Part shown: piece by piece, positions 49,800-59,116 of the stretch
Position numbering within the stretch: position 1 is the stretch's first letter
How the letters are laid out: each line of letters starts with the position of its first letter
From: ZYF759 sp046297455
GTDB lineage: Bacteria; Pseudomonadota; Alphaproteobacteria; Rhizobiales; Rhizobiaceae
Length of the DNA stretch: 64,000 nt
NCBI GenBank assembly: GCA_046297455.1
Contig: JBKBIT010000007.1
Coordinates: forward strand, 1 to 64,000
Reading direction: 5' to 3'
Program-made: the position numbers and the translations under genes
The notes under the pieces: model-generated
What the model was told of the DNA's origin: nothing
Seen by the model: the letters and a program-made list of their open reading frames with translations, nothing else
Databases searched by the model: none

Positions 49800-51062
49800 G
49801 TGGTCGCAACCCAGACCGACTCGATGAGAACCGCCACACTGATCGTCGGCGCCGGCATCGTCGGCATATCCTGCGCCGCCAGGCTGGCAGAAGCCGGACA
49901 CGATGTCACAGTGATCGACAGGACCGGCATCTGCGAGGAAACGAGCTCGGGCAATGCCGCCGCCTTGGCCTTCTCCGATATCCTACCGCTGGCGCAGAAG
50001 GGCATGATTCGCCAGGTCCCACGCTGGCTCGTGGATCCGCTGGGTCCGCTTTCCATCCCCCCTGCCTATTTGCCCAACCTCGCGCCCTGGCTATGGCGGT
50101 TCTGGCGCGCCGGTCGGGCCGCCAACCACGAGCAAAGCGTCGCCGCCCAGGCGAGCCTGATGAAACTTGCCGAAGCCGAATGGCGCTTGGTCATGGAGCG
50201 CTCAGGCACCAGGCACATGCTGCGAGAGGACGGCTGCCTCGAGCTTTATGAAAGCGAAGCCGAATGGCAGGCATCGCTTTCTGGCTGGCAGGCGCGCGAA
50301 CGTTTCGGTATCGACTTCCGCCATGTTCGTGGGCCAGAGCTTGCCGAGCTCCAGCCCGGCCTCTCGAAGCAATTCGTCGTCGGCACCTTCGTTCCCGGCT
50401 GGAAGACAGTCGCCGACCCCCAGTTGCTCGGAAAGGCCATCTGGCGCCATGCCGAGGCAAAAGGTGCGCGTTTCGTGCAGGGCGAGGTAGTGGCCACCGG
50501 CAGCACGGCCACCGGTTCCACCGTTGGGTTGAAGGATGGGCGCCGGCTGGAGGCCAGCCAACTCGTCATCTGTGCCGGCGCATGGTCTCATCGCCTGGCG
50601 CGCAATTTTGGCGACCGGATCCCGCTTGAAACCGAGCGTGGCTACAACACGACCCTGCCGGCCGGCGCCTTCGACGTGAAGCGCCAACTGGTCTTTTCCC
50701 GGCACGGCTTCGTCGTCACGCCGCTGGAGACAGGGCTTCGCGTCGGCGGTGCGGTCGAATTCGCCGGACTCGACCGCCCACCCAATTATGCGCGGTCGAA
50801 GGCGATGCTGGAAAAGACATCGCGCTTTCTGCCGGGGCTGAAGACTGAGGGCGGGCGCGAATGGATGGGCTATCGCCCCTCGCTGCCGGACACGATCCCC
50901 GTCATTGGTCGCTCGTCGCACGCGTCCAATGTGATCTATGCTTTCGGCCATGGGCATCTGGGTCTTACCCAGTCGGCCGCAACCGCGCGCTTGGTATGCG
51001 ATCTAGTCACCGGAAACACCCCTGCGATCGATCTGGCACCCTACAGCCCCGACCGCTTCTGA
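49800..51062 (+). CDS. FAD-dependent D-amino acid dehydrogenase-like, likely D-hydroxyproline dehydrogenase
   Basis: A 420-residue DAO-family flavoenzyme. The dinucleotide motif VGAGIVGISCAARLAEAGHDVTVID is near the N-terminus. TSSGNAAALAFSDILPLA follows, and a C-terminal YAFGHGHLGLTQSAATA closes the FAD site. The next gene encodes 4-hydroxyproline epimerase, so cis-4-hydroxy-D-proline is the likely substrate, as with LhpB of Pseudomonas. The start may be GTG 49800 or ATG 49824; neither has a good ribosome site. It lies 11 bp before the epimerase gene. Confidence 0.88.
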   Translation: MVATQTDSMRTATLIVGAGIVGISCAARLAEAGHDVTVIDRTGICEETSSGNAAALAFSDILPLAQKGMIRQVPRWLVDPLGPLSIPPAYLPNLAPWLWRFWRAGRAANHEQSVAAQASLMKLAEAEWRLVMERSGTRHMLREDGCLELYESEAEWQASLSGWQARERFGIDFRHVRGPELAELQPGLSKQFVVGTFVPGWKTVADPQLLGKAIWRHAEAKGARFVQGEVVATGSTATGSTVGLKDGRRLEASQLVICAGAWSHRLARNFGDRIPLETERGYNTTLPAGAFDVKRQLVFSRHGFVVTPLETGLRVGGAVEFAGLDRPPNYARSKAMLEKTSRFLPGLKTEGGREWMGYRPSLPDTIPVIGRSSHASNVIYAFGHGHLGLTQSAATARLVCDLVTGNTPAIDLAPYSPDRF

Positions 51063-51073
51063 GAGAGAATTGC

Positions 51074-52072
51074 ATGCGACACAGCTTCTTCTGCATCGAC
51101 GGCCATACCTGCGGCAATCCGGTTCGCCTCGTGGCGGGGGGAGGGCCACGGCTGCGCGGCAGCACCATGATGGAGTTACGGGCCCATCTCATGGCCGAAT
51201 ATGACTGGATCCGCACCGGGCTGATGTTCGAGCCGCGCGGCCACGACATGATGTCGGGCACCATTCTCTACCCGCCGACCCGCGAGGATTGCGATGTCGG
51301 CGTGCTTTATATCGAAACCTCCGGCTGCCTGCCCATGTGCGGCCACGGCACGATCGGCACCGTCACCTTCGCCATCGAGCACGGGCTGGTGCGCCCGAAA
51401 ACGCCGGGCGTGCTCAATCTCGACACGCCGGCGGGCCTGGTGCGGGCCGAGTACCGGCAGGAGGGCGAATATGTGGAGGAGGTGCGGCTGACCAACGTCG
51501 CCTCCTTCCTGCACGCGACCGGCATCGAGGTGGACTGTCCCCCGCTTGGGAGCATCCGCGTCGACATCGCCTATGGCGGCAATTTCTACGCCATCATCGA
51601 ACCCCAGGAGAATTTCCGCGACATGGCGGATCATTCCGCCGGCGAGCTGATCGCCATGAGCCGGACCCTGCGCGAAAACCTCAACGCCGCCCATGACTTC
51701 GTCCATCCCGGCGACCCCGGCATCACGGGCCTGCGCCACGTCATGTGGACCGGCGCGCCCACGGCGGAAGGCTCACACGCGCGCAACGCCGTCTTTTACG
51801 GCGAGAAGGCGATCGACCGCTCGCCCTGCGGCACCGGCACCTCGGCGCGCATGGCCCAGCTTCACGCCAAGGGCGAACTCAAGACCGGCGCCGATTTCGT
51901 GCACGAATCCATCATCGGTTCGCAGTTCCGCGGCCGCGTCGAAGCCGAGACGACCATCGGCGCCACGCAGGCCATCGTGCCCTCGGTCGCCGGCTGGGCG
52001 CGCATGACCGGGCTCAACACCATCTTCATCGACGACCGCGATCCCTTCGCCAGGGGTTTCTCGGTCATCTGA
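51074..52072 (+). CDS. 4-hydroxyproline 2-epimerase
   Basis: A 332-residue proline-racemase superfamily enzyme. Both catalytic cysteines are present: Cys89 in PMCGHGTIG and Cys252 in SPCGTGTSAR. This marks an epimerase or racemase; the dehydratase branch has Thr at the second position. It interconverts trans-4-hydroxy-L-proline and cis-4-hydroxy-D-proline, the first step of hydroxyproline use. The N-terminal FFCIDGHTCGNPVRLV is typical. Downstream steps (deaminase, semialdehyde dehydrogenase) are not in the window. Confidence 0.93.
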   Translation: MRHSFFCIDGHTCGNPVRLVAGGGPRLRGSTMMELRAHLMAEYDWIRTGLMFEPRGHDMMSGTILYPPTREDCDVGVLYIETSGCLPMCGHGTIGTVTFAIEHGLVRPKTPGVLNLDTPAGLVRAEYRQEGEYVEEVRLTNVASFLHATGIEVDCPPLGSIRVDIAYGGNFYAIIEPQENFRDMADHSAGELIAMSRTLRENLNAAHDFVHPGDPGITGLRHVMWTGAPTAEGSHARNAVFYGEKAIDRSPCGTGTSARMAQLHAKGELKTGADFVHESIIGSQFRGRVEAETTIGATQAIVPSVAGWARMTGLNTIFIDDRDPFARGFSVI

Positions 52073-52138
52073 GACGTCTTGTTGCGATGCAGCATGAAGC
52101 GGGCTAGCATTTGCGCGCAGCATCCGGGAGGCACCGCA

Positions 52139-55100
52139 ATGAAGATCAAGAAACTCCTCGTCGCCAACCGGTCGGAAATCGCGATCCGGGTCTTTCGCGC
52201 CGCCAACGAGCTCGGCATCGCCACCGTCGCCATCTGGGCGGAGGAGGACAAATACGCCCTCCACCGCTTCAAGGCCGACGAGAGCTACCAGGTCGGTCGC
52301 GGACCGCATCTCGACAAGGATCTGGGCCCGATCGAGAGCTATCTGTCGATCGAAGAGGTGATCCGCGTCGCCAGATTGTCGGGCGCCGACGCGATTCATC
52401 CAGGCTACGGCCTGCTGTCGGAAAGCCCCGAATTCGCCGATGCCTGCGCCGAGGCCGGCATCATTTTCATCGGACCGAAGCCCGAGACCATGCGAAGGCT
52501 CGGCAACAAGGTCGCCGCGCGCAATCTGGCGATCGAGATCGACGTGCCGGTCGTGCCGGCCACCGAACCGCTGCCAGACGACATGGAGGCGGTCGCCAGG
52601 ATGGCCGAGGAAATCGGCTATCCGGTCATGCTCAAGGCCTCCTGGGGCGGCGGCGGACGCGGCATGCGCACCATTCGCAAGGCCGAAGACCTCGCCCGCG
52701 AGGTGACCGAGGCCAAGCGCGAGGCGCGCGCCGCCTTCGGCAAGGACGAGGTCTATCTCGAAAAGCTGGTCGAGCGCGCGCGCCATGTCGAGGTGCAGGT
52801 GCTGGGCGACACGCACGGCAACACGGTCCATCTGTTCGAGCGCGACTGCTCCATCCAGCGCCGCAACCAGAAAGTGGTGGAGCGCGCGCCCGCCCCCTAT
52901 CTCGACGCCGCCCAGCGCCAGGAACTGTGCGGCCACGCGCTGAAGATCGCCGACGCCACCGACTATGTCGGCGCCGGCACGGTCGAGTTCCTGCAGGATG
53001 CCGACACCGGCAAGTTCTATTTCATCGAGGTCAATCCGCGCATCCAGGTCGAGCACACGGTCACCGAGGAAGTGACCGGCATCGACATCGTCAAGGCGCA
53101 GATCCACATCCTCGAAGGCGAGGCCATCGGCACGCCAGAAAGCGGCGTGCCGGCGCAAGGCGATATCAGGCTGAACGGCCACGCGCTCCAGTGCCGCATC
53201 ACCACCGAGGACCCCGAACAGAACTTCATCCCCGATTACGGCCGCATCACCGCCTATCGCGGCGCGACTGGTTTTGGCATCCGCCTCGATGGCGGCACGG
53301 CCTATTCCGGCGCCGTCATCACCCGCTACTACGACCCGCTTCTGGAAAAGGTCACCGCCTGGGCGCCAACGGCCGAAGAGGCCCGCAAGCGCATGGACCG
53401 CGCGCTGCGCGAATTCCGCATACGCGGCGTGGCCACCAACCTGACCTTCCTCGAAGCCATCATCGGCCACCAGAAATTCCGCGACAATTCCTACACCACG
53501 AAATTCATCGACGAGACGCCGGAACTCTTCACCGCCGTGAAGCGCCAGGACCGGGCGACCAAGCTCCTGAACTATCTCGCCGACGTCACCGTCAACGGCC
53601 ATCCCGAGACGCGCGGACGACCGAAGCCCAAGGCCGAGATCGCAGCCCCGCGCGTGCCCTACGTGGACGCCCCGATCCCCGACGGCTCGAAGCAGCGGCT
53701 GGAGGCGCTGGGACCGGCAGGTTTTGCCAAATGGATGCGCGACGAGCACCGCGTGCTCTTCACCGACACCACCATGCGCGACGGCCACCAGTCGCTGCTC
53801 GCCACCCGCATGCGCACGCATGACATCGCCAATATCGCCGGGGTCTATGCGCGCGCCTTGCCACAGCTTCTCTCGCTCGAATGCTGGGGCGGCGCAACCT
53901 TCGACGTCGCCATGCGCTTTTTGACCGAGGACCCGTGGGAACGGCTGTCGCTCATCCGCGAGGCCGCCCCCAACATCCTGCTTCAGATGCTGCTGCGCGG
54001 CGCCAACGGCGTCGGCTACACCAACTATCCCGACAATGTGGTGCGCCATTTCGTCCGCCAGGCGGCGAGCGGCGGCGTCGATCTCTTCCGCGTCTTCGAC
54101 TGCCTCAACTGGGTCGAAAACATGCGCGTGGCTATTGCTGCGGTCGCCGAGGAAGGAAAACTCTGCGAGGCGGCGATCTGCTATACCGGCGACATTCTCG
54201 ACCCGGCCCGCGCCAAATACGACCTCAACTACTACGTCTCGCTCGCCAGGGAACTTGAGGCCGCCGGCGCCCACATCATCGCCATCAAGGACATGGCCGG
54301 CCTCTTGAAGCCCGCCGCCGCGCGCGTGCTGTTCAAGGCGCTGCGCGAGTCGACCGACCTGCCGCTGCACTTCCACACCCACGACACCTCCGGCATCTCG
54401 GCCGCCACCGTGCTGGCCGCCGTCGAGGCCAATGTCGATGCGGTGGACGCGGCGATGGACGCCTTTTCCGGCAACACCTCACAGCCCTGCCTCGGTTCGC
54501 TGGTCGAGGCCTTCCGCGGCACCGAGCGCGATCCCGGCCTTGATCCCGAATGGATCCGCCGCATCTCCTTCTACTGGGAGGCCGTGCGCAACCAGTACGC
54601 CGCCTTCGAGAGCGACCTGAAGGGCCCGGCCTCGGAGGTCTATCTGCACGAGATGCCGGGCGGCCAGTTCACCAATCTCAAGGAACAGGCGCGCTCGCTC
54701 GGCCTCGAAACCCGCTGGCACGAGGTGGCGCGGACCTATCACGACGCCAACATGATGTTCGGCGACATCGTCAAGGTCACGCCGTCCTCCAAGGTGGTGG
54801 GCGACATGGCGCTGATGATGGTGTCGCAGGATCTCACCGTCGCCGATGTGGAAAATCCGGCCAAGGACATCGCCTTTCCCGATTCCGTCGTCTCCATGCT
54901 GCGCGGCGATCTCGGCCAGTCGCCGGGCGGCTGGCCCGAAGCCCTGCAGAAGAAGGCGCTGAAGGGCGAGAAGCCGATCACTGTGCGCCCCGGCTCGCTG
55001 CTGGCCGATGCCGATCTCGATGCCGGCCGCGCGGAGCTTGAAGAAAAGCTCGGCCGCAAGCCCGACGAATACGAATTCGCCGCCTGGCTGATGTACCCAA

Positions 55101-55597
55101 AGGTGTTTTCGGATTTCGCCGCGGTCTCGGAGGAATACGGCCCGGTCTCGGTGCTCCCCACCCCCACCTATTTCTACGGCATGGAGCCCGAGGACGAGAT
55201 CTTCGTCGAGATCGAGCGCGGCAAGACGCTGGTGATACGCTGCCTCGCCATCGGCGAGACCGACGAGAAGGGCATGGTGACCGTCTTCTTCGAGCTCAAC
55301 GGCCAGCCCCGCCGCGTGAAGGTGCCCGACCGCGTGCACGGGGCGTCCGCCGCCAAGGCACGGCCCAAGGCGGAAGCCGGCAACGAGGCCCATCTGGGCG
55401 CGCCGATGCCGGGCGTGGTGTCATCAGTCTCGGTCGCTGCCGGCCAGAAGGTCAAGGCCGGCGACGTTTTGCTCTCCATCGAGGCGATGAAGATGGAAAC
55501 CGCGCTTCATGCCGAACGCGACGGCGAGATCGCCGAGCTGCTGGTCAAGGCCGGCGATCAGATCGACGCGAAGGATTTGCTGGTTGTGTTTGGGTAG
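52139..55597 (+). CDS. pyc: Pyruvate carboxylase
   Basis: A 1152-residue single-chain biotin enzyme making oxaloacetate from pyruvate, bicarbonate and ATP. The order is biotin carboxylase (1 to about 455; KKLLVANRSEIAIRVFRAANE, and the ATP-grasp loop KASWGGGGRGMR), carboxyltransferase (about 540-830; LLSLECWGGATFDVAMRFL, DSTMRD-like TDTTMRDGHQS), allosteric and PC-tetramerisation linkers, and the biotin carrier domain (about 1080-1152) with EAMKMET. GGGAGG precedes the ATG at 52139. Length is standard. Confidence 0.97.
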   Translation: MKIKKLLVANRSEIAIRVFRAANELGIATVAIWAEEDKYALHRFKADESYQVGRGPHLDKDLGPIESYLSIEEVIRVARLSGADAIHPGYGLLSESPEFADACAEAGIIFIGPKPETMRRLGNKVAARNLAIEIDVPVVPATEPLPDDMEAVARMAEEIGYPVMLKASWGGGGRGMRTIRKAEDLAREVTEAKREARAAFGKDEVYLEKLVERARHVEVQVLGDTHGNTVHLFERDCSIQRRNQKVVERAPAPYLDAAQRQELCGHALKIADATDYVGAGTVEFLQDADTGKFYFIEVNPRIQVEHTVTEEVTGIDIVKAQIHILEGEAIGTPESGVPAQGDIRLNGHALQCRITTEDPEQNFIPDYGRITAYRGATGFGIRLDGGTAYSGAVITRYYDPLLEKVTAWAPTAEEARKRMDRALREFRIRGVATNLTFLEAIIGHQKFRDNSYTTKFIDETPELFTAVKRQDRATKLLNYLADVTVNGHPETRGRPKPKAEIAAPRVPYVDAPIPDGSKQRLEALGPAGFAKWMRDEHRVLFTDTTMRDGHQSLLATRMRTHDIANIAGVYARALPQLLSLECWGGATFDVAMRFLTEDPWERLSLIREAAPNILLQMLLRGANGVGYTNYPDNVVRHFVRQAASGGVDLFRVFDCLNWVENMRVAIAAVAEEGKLCEAAICYTGDILDPARAKYDLNYYVSLARELEAAGAHIIAIKDMAGLLKPAAARVLFKALRESTDLPLHFHTHDTSGISAATVLAAVEANVDAVDAAMDAFSGNTSQPCLGSLVEAFRGTERDPGLDPEWIRRISFYWEAVRNQYAAFESDLKGPASEVYLHEMPGGQFTNLKEQARSLGLETRWHEVARTYHDANMMFGDIVKVTPSSKVVGDMALMMVSQDLTVADVENPAKDIAFPDSVVSMLRGDLGQSPGGWPEALQKKALKGEKPITVRPGSLLADADLDAGRAELEEKLGRKPDEYEFAAWLMYPKVFSDFAAVSEEYGPVSVLPTPTYFYGMEPEDEIFVEIERGKTLVIRCLAIGETDEKGMVTVFFELNGQPRRVKVPDRVHGASAAKARPKAEAGNEAHLGAPMPGVVSSVSVAAGQKVKAGDVLLSIEAMKMETALHAERDGEIAELLVKAGDQIDAKDLLVVFG

Positions 55598-55646
55598 GGG
55601 CTGACGGAGCGCTCAGGCGCCGTACCCATATCCACGCTCTGGATGC

Positions 55647-56273
55647 CTACCCCACTGCAGCATGCAGCCTGTAGTCGACGCCGGCCTCGAAGGCTCGGGT
55701 CAGCGTCGCGACCGTCGCGCGCAGTTGATCCTCGACAGGGGCGTTCATCTCGATGGCCTGCGCGAGCAACTGGGGATGGATGAAGGCCGTGACCGCGTCG
55801 CGCACCACGCCTGCCGCCATTGAGACGTCGCTCACGCGCCACTCTCCCCGGTCGACACCCTGAGCGACAAGCTTCTCTATCAGCCGGGTCATGCGCTGCG
55901 CGTAGGCGAGAATCATGTCCGGCCGCTCGATCAGGATACGCCGGTACAGATCATGAATCTCCCTGTCGCCGGTGAACCGCACACGCTTGCGATGGTGGAT
56001 GTCGAGAATCATAAGCAGCAGGCGCTCGGCAGCGGGACCGTCCGCTTCCAGCCATTTGCCAGCAAGTTCCTCCTCTTCGTCCATGGCCTCCTGGACGATC
56101 GCGTCCATGACCGCAGCCTTGGAGGGAAAGAACCGATAGAGCGCAGCGTGGCTGACGCCCAGCGCTCTGCCGATGTCCACCATGTTCGTCTTGCCTTCGC
56201 CCAGTCGGCGGACGAGCGCCGTCGCGGCCTCGATGATCGCCACAGGCGAAATGGCGGACTGCTTTTCTGACAT
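55647..56273 (-). CDS. TetR family transcriptional regulator
   Basis: A 208-residue repressor. The N-terminal helix-turn-helix is VDIGRALGVSHAALYRFFPSKAAVMDAI (residues about 33-60), followed by a helical ligand domain. The ATG at 56273 (MSEKQSAISP) is the sensible start. It is divergent from the NAD-dependent epimerase gene across a 97-bp spacer with an inverted repeat, so that gene is the likely target. Confidence 0.9.
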   Translation of the reverse strand: MSEKQSAISPVAIIEAATALVRRLGEGKTNMVDIGRALGVSHAALYRFFPSKAAVMDAIVQEAMDEEEELAGKWLEADGPAAERLLLMILDIHHRKRVRFTGDREIHDLYRRILIERPDMILAYAQRMTRLIEKLVAQGVDRGEWRVSDVSMAAGVVRDAVTAFIHPQLLAQAIEMNAPVEDQLRATVATLTRAFEAGVDYRLHAAVG

Positions 56274-56313
56274 GGGGAAGAAACTAAGAGCGCGTCCACC
56301 TCTTGTCAACAAG

Positions 56314-56342
56314 TTACAAATTGCGTATTATGTAATCTGTAA
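56314..56342. promoter_or_regulatory. Inverted TTACA/TGTAA repeat, probable TetR operator
   Basis: TTACA (56314-56318) pairs in inverse with TGTAA at 56331-56335 and again at 56338-56342, in an AT-rich stretch between the divergent tetR and epimerase genes. It is the only clear symmetry in that gap. Confidence 0.45.
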
Positions 56343-56370
56343 ATGCCAACACAGCCTCAGAGGTGACGAA

Positions 56371-57354
56371 ATGACCAAGGCCTTCGTAACAGGTGGCACC
56401 GGCTTTCTCGGTGGCCGACTGATAAGGATGCTCGTGAACAAGGGCTGGCACGTCCGCGCCTTGCACCGATCGCCCGGTGACACAGCGAAACTGGCGGCCC
56501 TCGGCGCGGTGCCGGTGCTTGGCGGCCTCGACAGCGTCGAGACGCTGTCGGCGGGGATCGGTGACGCCAACGTGGTGTTCCACGCCGCAGCCATGTTCAA
56601 GCTATGGGGGACCGCAGAAGCGTTCGAGCGGGCGAATGTTGACGGCACGCGCAATGTGCTGGCGGCGGCGAAAGCGCAGGGGGTCAAGCGTTTCGTTCAA
56701 ATCGGCGCTGGCGCCGTCGTCATGGGCCGCGGAAGGCATATGCGCGGCGTTACCGAAGACATACCCTCCTCCTTCCCCCGTTGGGCGCCTTACATCGCCA
56801 GCAAGGGGCGCGCTCAGCAGATGCTGGTGGAAGCCGACGATCCCGCCGGCATGCGCACGGCGATCATCCTCCCCCCGATGATCTGGGGAGCCGGCATGCC
56901 CATGATCCGGGAGACCATCCACAATGTGAAGGCCGGGAGGTTCAGGTGGCCGGGCGGCGGCAAGAGCCTGATGTCCACCGCGCATGTCGAGAACGTGTGC
57001 CATGCCGGCATTCTCGCGGCCGAAAGCGCGACCGGCGGTCGTGCCTATTTCGTGACCGATGGCAAGGATCGAAGCTTGCGCGAGATGATGGGCACCTTGC
57101 TTGCCACGCAAGGCGTCGATCCGGGCAACAGGTCAGCCCCCCTCGGCGTGGCCTGGTTCATGGCGACCGTCATGGAGAATGTATGGCGCACCTTCCGCCT
57201 CAAGGGCGAGCCGCCGCTGACACGTCAGATGCTGCGCCTGGTCGGCTACGACTTCACCATGTCCGACCGCCGCGCCCGGGAGGAACTGGGATATGCTCCG
57301 GTCGTCACCTGGGAGCAGGGAGTCGAGGAGATGCGCGCGGGAGTTCTCGCATGA
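56371..57354 (+). CDS. NAD-dependent epimerase/dehydratase family protein
   Basis: A 327-residue extended short-chain dehydrogenase (SDR). The Rossmann glycine motif GGTGFLGG lies at residues 8-15, NAD-loop VFHAAAMF near 70, and active-site Tyr-x3-Lys in APYIASKGRAQ. The C-terminal half is helix-rich, resembling 3-beta-hydroxysteroid-like dehydrogenases. AGAGGTGACG lies just ahead of the ATG. The substrate is unknown; the paired TetR regulator suggests induction by a small hydrophobic compound. Confidence 0.87.
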   Translation: MTKAFVTGGTGFLGGRLIRMLVNKGWHVRALHRSPGDTAKLAALGAVPVLGGLDSVETLSAGIGDANVVFHAAAMFKLWGTAEAFERANVDGTRNVLAAAKAQGVKRFVQIGAGAVVMGRGRHMRGVTEDIPSSFPRWAPYIASKGRAQQMLVEADDPAGMRTAIILPPMIWGAGMPMIRETIHNVKAGRFRWPGGGKSLMSTAHVENVCHAGILAAESATGGRAYFVTDGKDRSLREMMGTLLATQGVDPGNRSAPLGVAWFMATVMENVWRTFRLKGEPPLTRQMLRLVGYDFTMSDRRAREELGYAPVVTWEQGVEEMRAGVLA

Positions 57355-57374
57355 CGAATCCCGGATGCGCCGAC

Positions 57375-57399
57375 GGAACCACCCACCCTCGATCCCGTT
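57375..57399 (+). promoter_or_regulatory. EcfG-type promoter (GGAAC-N16-CGTT) of katA
   Basis: GGAAC (57375-57379) and CGTT (57396-57399), exactly 16 bases apart, lie 41 bp before the katA start in the short gap after the epimerase gene. This links catalase to the general stress sigma factor encoded at 28.8 kb. Confidence 0.85.
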
Positions 57400-57440
57400 G
57401 GTGTTGCTTATCCCCCAACGCGCTTTCCGAGGGCACCATC

Positions 57441-59024
57441 ATGGCCGACAACAAACCCGCCCCCCGCACCACGACCGATGCCGGCATTCCGGTCCAGAGC
57501 GACGAGCATTCGCTCTCGATCGGGCGGGACGGCCCCATCGTGCTCAACGACCATTACCTGATCGAGCAGATGGCCAACTTCAACCGCGAGCGCATTCCCG
57601 AGCGCCAGCCGCACGCCAAGGGCAGCGGCGCCTTCGGCCGATTCGAGGTGACGGCGGATGTGAGCAAATACACCAAGGCGAAGTTCCTGCAGCCCGGCGC
57701 GAAGGTGGAGACCGCGGTGCGCTTCTCCACGGTCGCGGGCGAGCGCGGCAGCCCCGACACCTGGCGCGACCCGCGCGGCTTCTCGGTGAAGTTCTATACC
57801 GAGGACGGCAATTTCGACATGGTCGGCAACAACACGCCGATCTTCTTCATCCGCGATCCGATGAAGTTCCAGCACTTCATCCGCAGCCAGAAGCGCCGCG
57901 CCGACAACGGCCTGCGCGACCACGACATGCAGTGGGATTTCTGGACCCTCAGCCCCGAAAGCGCCCACCAGGTCACCTATCTGATGGGCGATCGCGGCGT
58001 GCCGAAGAACTGGCGCGAGATGAACGGCTATGGCAGCCACACCTACATGCTCATTAACGAGGCGGGAGAGAAATTCTGGGTCAAGTGGCACTTCCACACC
58101 GATCTCGGCGACGGCAATGCGCATCTGACCCAGGAAGAGGCCGACAGGATGGCCGGGCAGGACGGCGACTACCACCGCCGCGACCTGTTCGATCACATCG
58201 CCAAAGGCGAATTCCCGAGTTGGACGCTGAAATTCCAGGTGATGCCGTTCGAGGACGCCAAGACCTACCGCATCAACCCGTTCGACCTCACCAAGACCTG
58301 GCCGCGCAAGGACTTTCCGCTGATCGAGGTCGGCAGGCTGACGCTCGACACCAACCCGGTGGACTGGGACACCCAGATCGAGCAGCTGGCCTTCGAGCCC
58401 AACAACATGGTGCCGGGCATCGGGCTCAGCCCCGACAAGATGCTCCTGGCGCGCGGGTTCTCCTATGCCGACGCGCACCGCGCGCGGCTGGGCGTCAACT
58501 ACAAGCAGATCCCGGTCAACCAGGCCAAGGCGGCGGAGGTCCATTCCTATTCGCGCGCCGGACGCGGCCGTACCGTCAACGCGGTCGATCCGGTCTATGC
58601 GCCCAACTCCTATGGCGGCGCGGGCGCCCAGCCCGAAGTGGGCGGCGAAGCCACCTGGATGGCCGATGGCGAAATGGTGCGCGCGGCTTACACCCTGCGC
58701 GAGGACGATGACGACTGGAGCCAGCCCGGCGCGCTCGTGCGCGAGGTGATGGACGATGCCCAGCGCGACCGCTTCGTCGACAACGTCGCCGGCCACCTCG
58801 CCGACGGGGTCAGCGAGCCGATACTGAAGCGCGCCTTCGACTATTGGCGCAATGTCGACAGGGAAATCGGCGACCGGATCGAGAAGGCGACCCGCGACCT
58901 CATTGGCGGCGAATCGAAGGCGCCGGGCATGGCGAGTGCGGAGTCGATTTCCGGCTATCAGGGCATCCCCGCCACCTCGTCCCTCGCCAGGGGCGAAGGG
59001 CAGAAGAATGCGCGCGAGGATTAA
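57441..59024 (+). CDS. katA: Heme catalase
   Basis: A 527-residue monofunctional catalase disproportionating H2O2. Active-site His58 (RIPERQPHAKGSGAFG), the distal Asn in NNTPIFFIRD, and the proximal heme ligand Tyr342 in RGFSYADAHRARLG are present. The GYGSHTYMLINEAGEKFWVKWHF strand pair and the small C-terminal domain without the large-subunit flavodoxin domain place it among small-subunit catalases. The frame is open far upstream; the ATG at 57441 follows GAGGGCACC. Control by EcfG is inferred from the promoter; no OxyR gene is adjacent. Confidence 0.95.
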   Translation: MADNKPAPRTTTDAGIPVQSDEHSLSIGRDGPIVLNDHYLIEQMANFNRERIPERQPHAKGSGAFGRFEVTADVSKYTKAKFLQPGAKVETAVRFSTVAGERGSPDTWRDPRGFSVKFYTEDGNFDMVGNNTPIFFIRDPMKFQHFIRSQKRRADNGLRDHDMQWDFWTLSPESAHQVTYLMGDRGVPKNWREMNGYGSHTYMLINEAGEKFWVKWHFHTDLGDGNAHLTQEEADRMAGQDGDYHRRDLFDHIAKGEFPSWTLKFQVMPFEDAKTYRINPFDLTKTWPRKDFPLIEVGRLTLDTNPVDWDTQIEQLAFEPNNMVPGIGLSPDKMLLARGFSYADAHRARLGVNYKQIPVNQAKAAEVHSYSRAGRGRTVNAVDPVYAPNSYGGAGAQPEVGGEATWMADGEMVRAAYTLREDDDDWSQPGALVREVMDDAQRDRFVDNVAGHLADGVSEPILKRAFDYWRNVDREIGDRIEKATRDLIGGESKAPGMASAESISGYQGIPATSSLARGEGQKNARED

Positions 59025-59046
59025 GCCGCAAAATAATCGCCGCCGT

Positions 59047-59073
59047 GGGGCGGCAGCCTTTCGGCTGCGCCCC
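59047..59073 (+). terminator. Hairpin after katA
   Basis: GGGGCGGCAGCC/GGCTGCGCCCC pairs around a TTTC loop with one bulged G, 22 bp after the katA stop. There is no T-run, so it is only a possible terminator or an RNA 3'-end stabiliser. Confidence 0.4.
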
Positions 59074-59116
59074 GTTCCACCTTGCCCTCTCCCCTCAACC
59101 GGTCTACCCCACATCC

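Noticed and set aside
51773..54382. 869-codon open frame on the minus strand across pyc
   Set aside because: It lies antisense to the clear pyruvate carboxylase and is low-complexity (Gly/Asp/Val/Leu); it is open only because of high GC.
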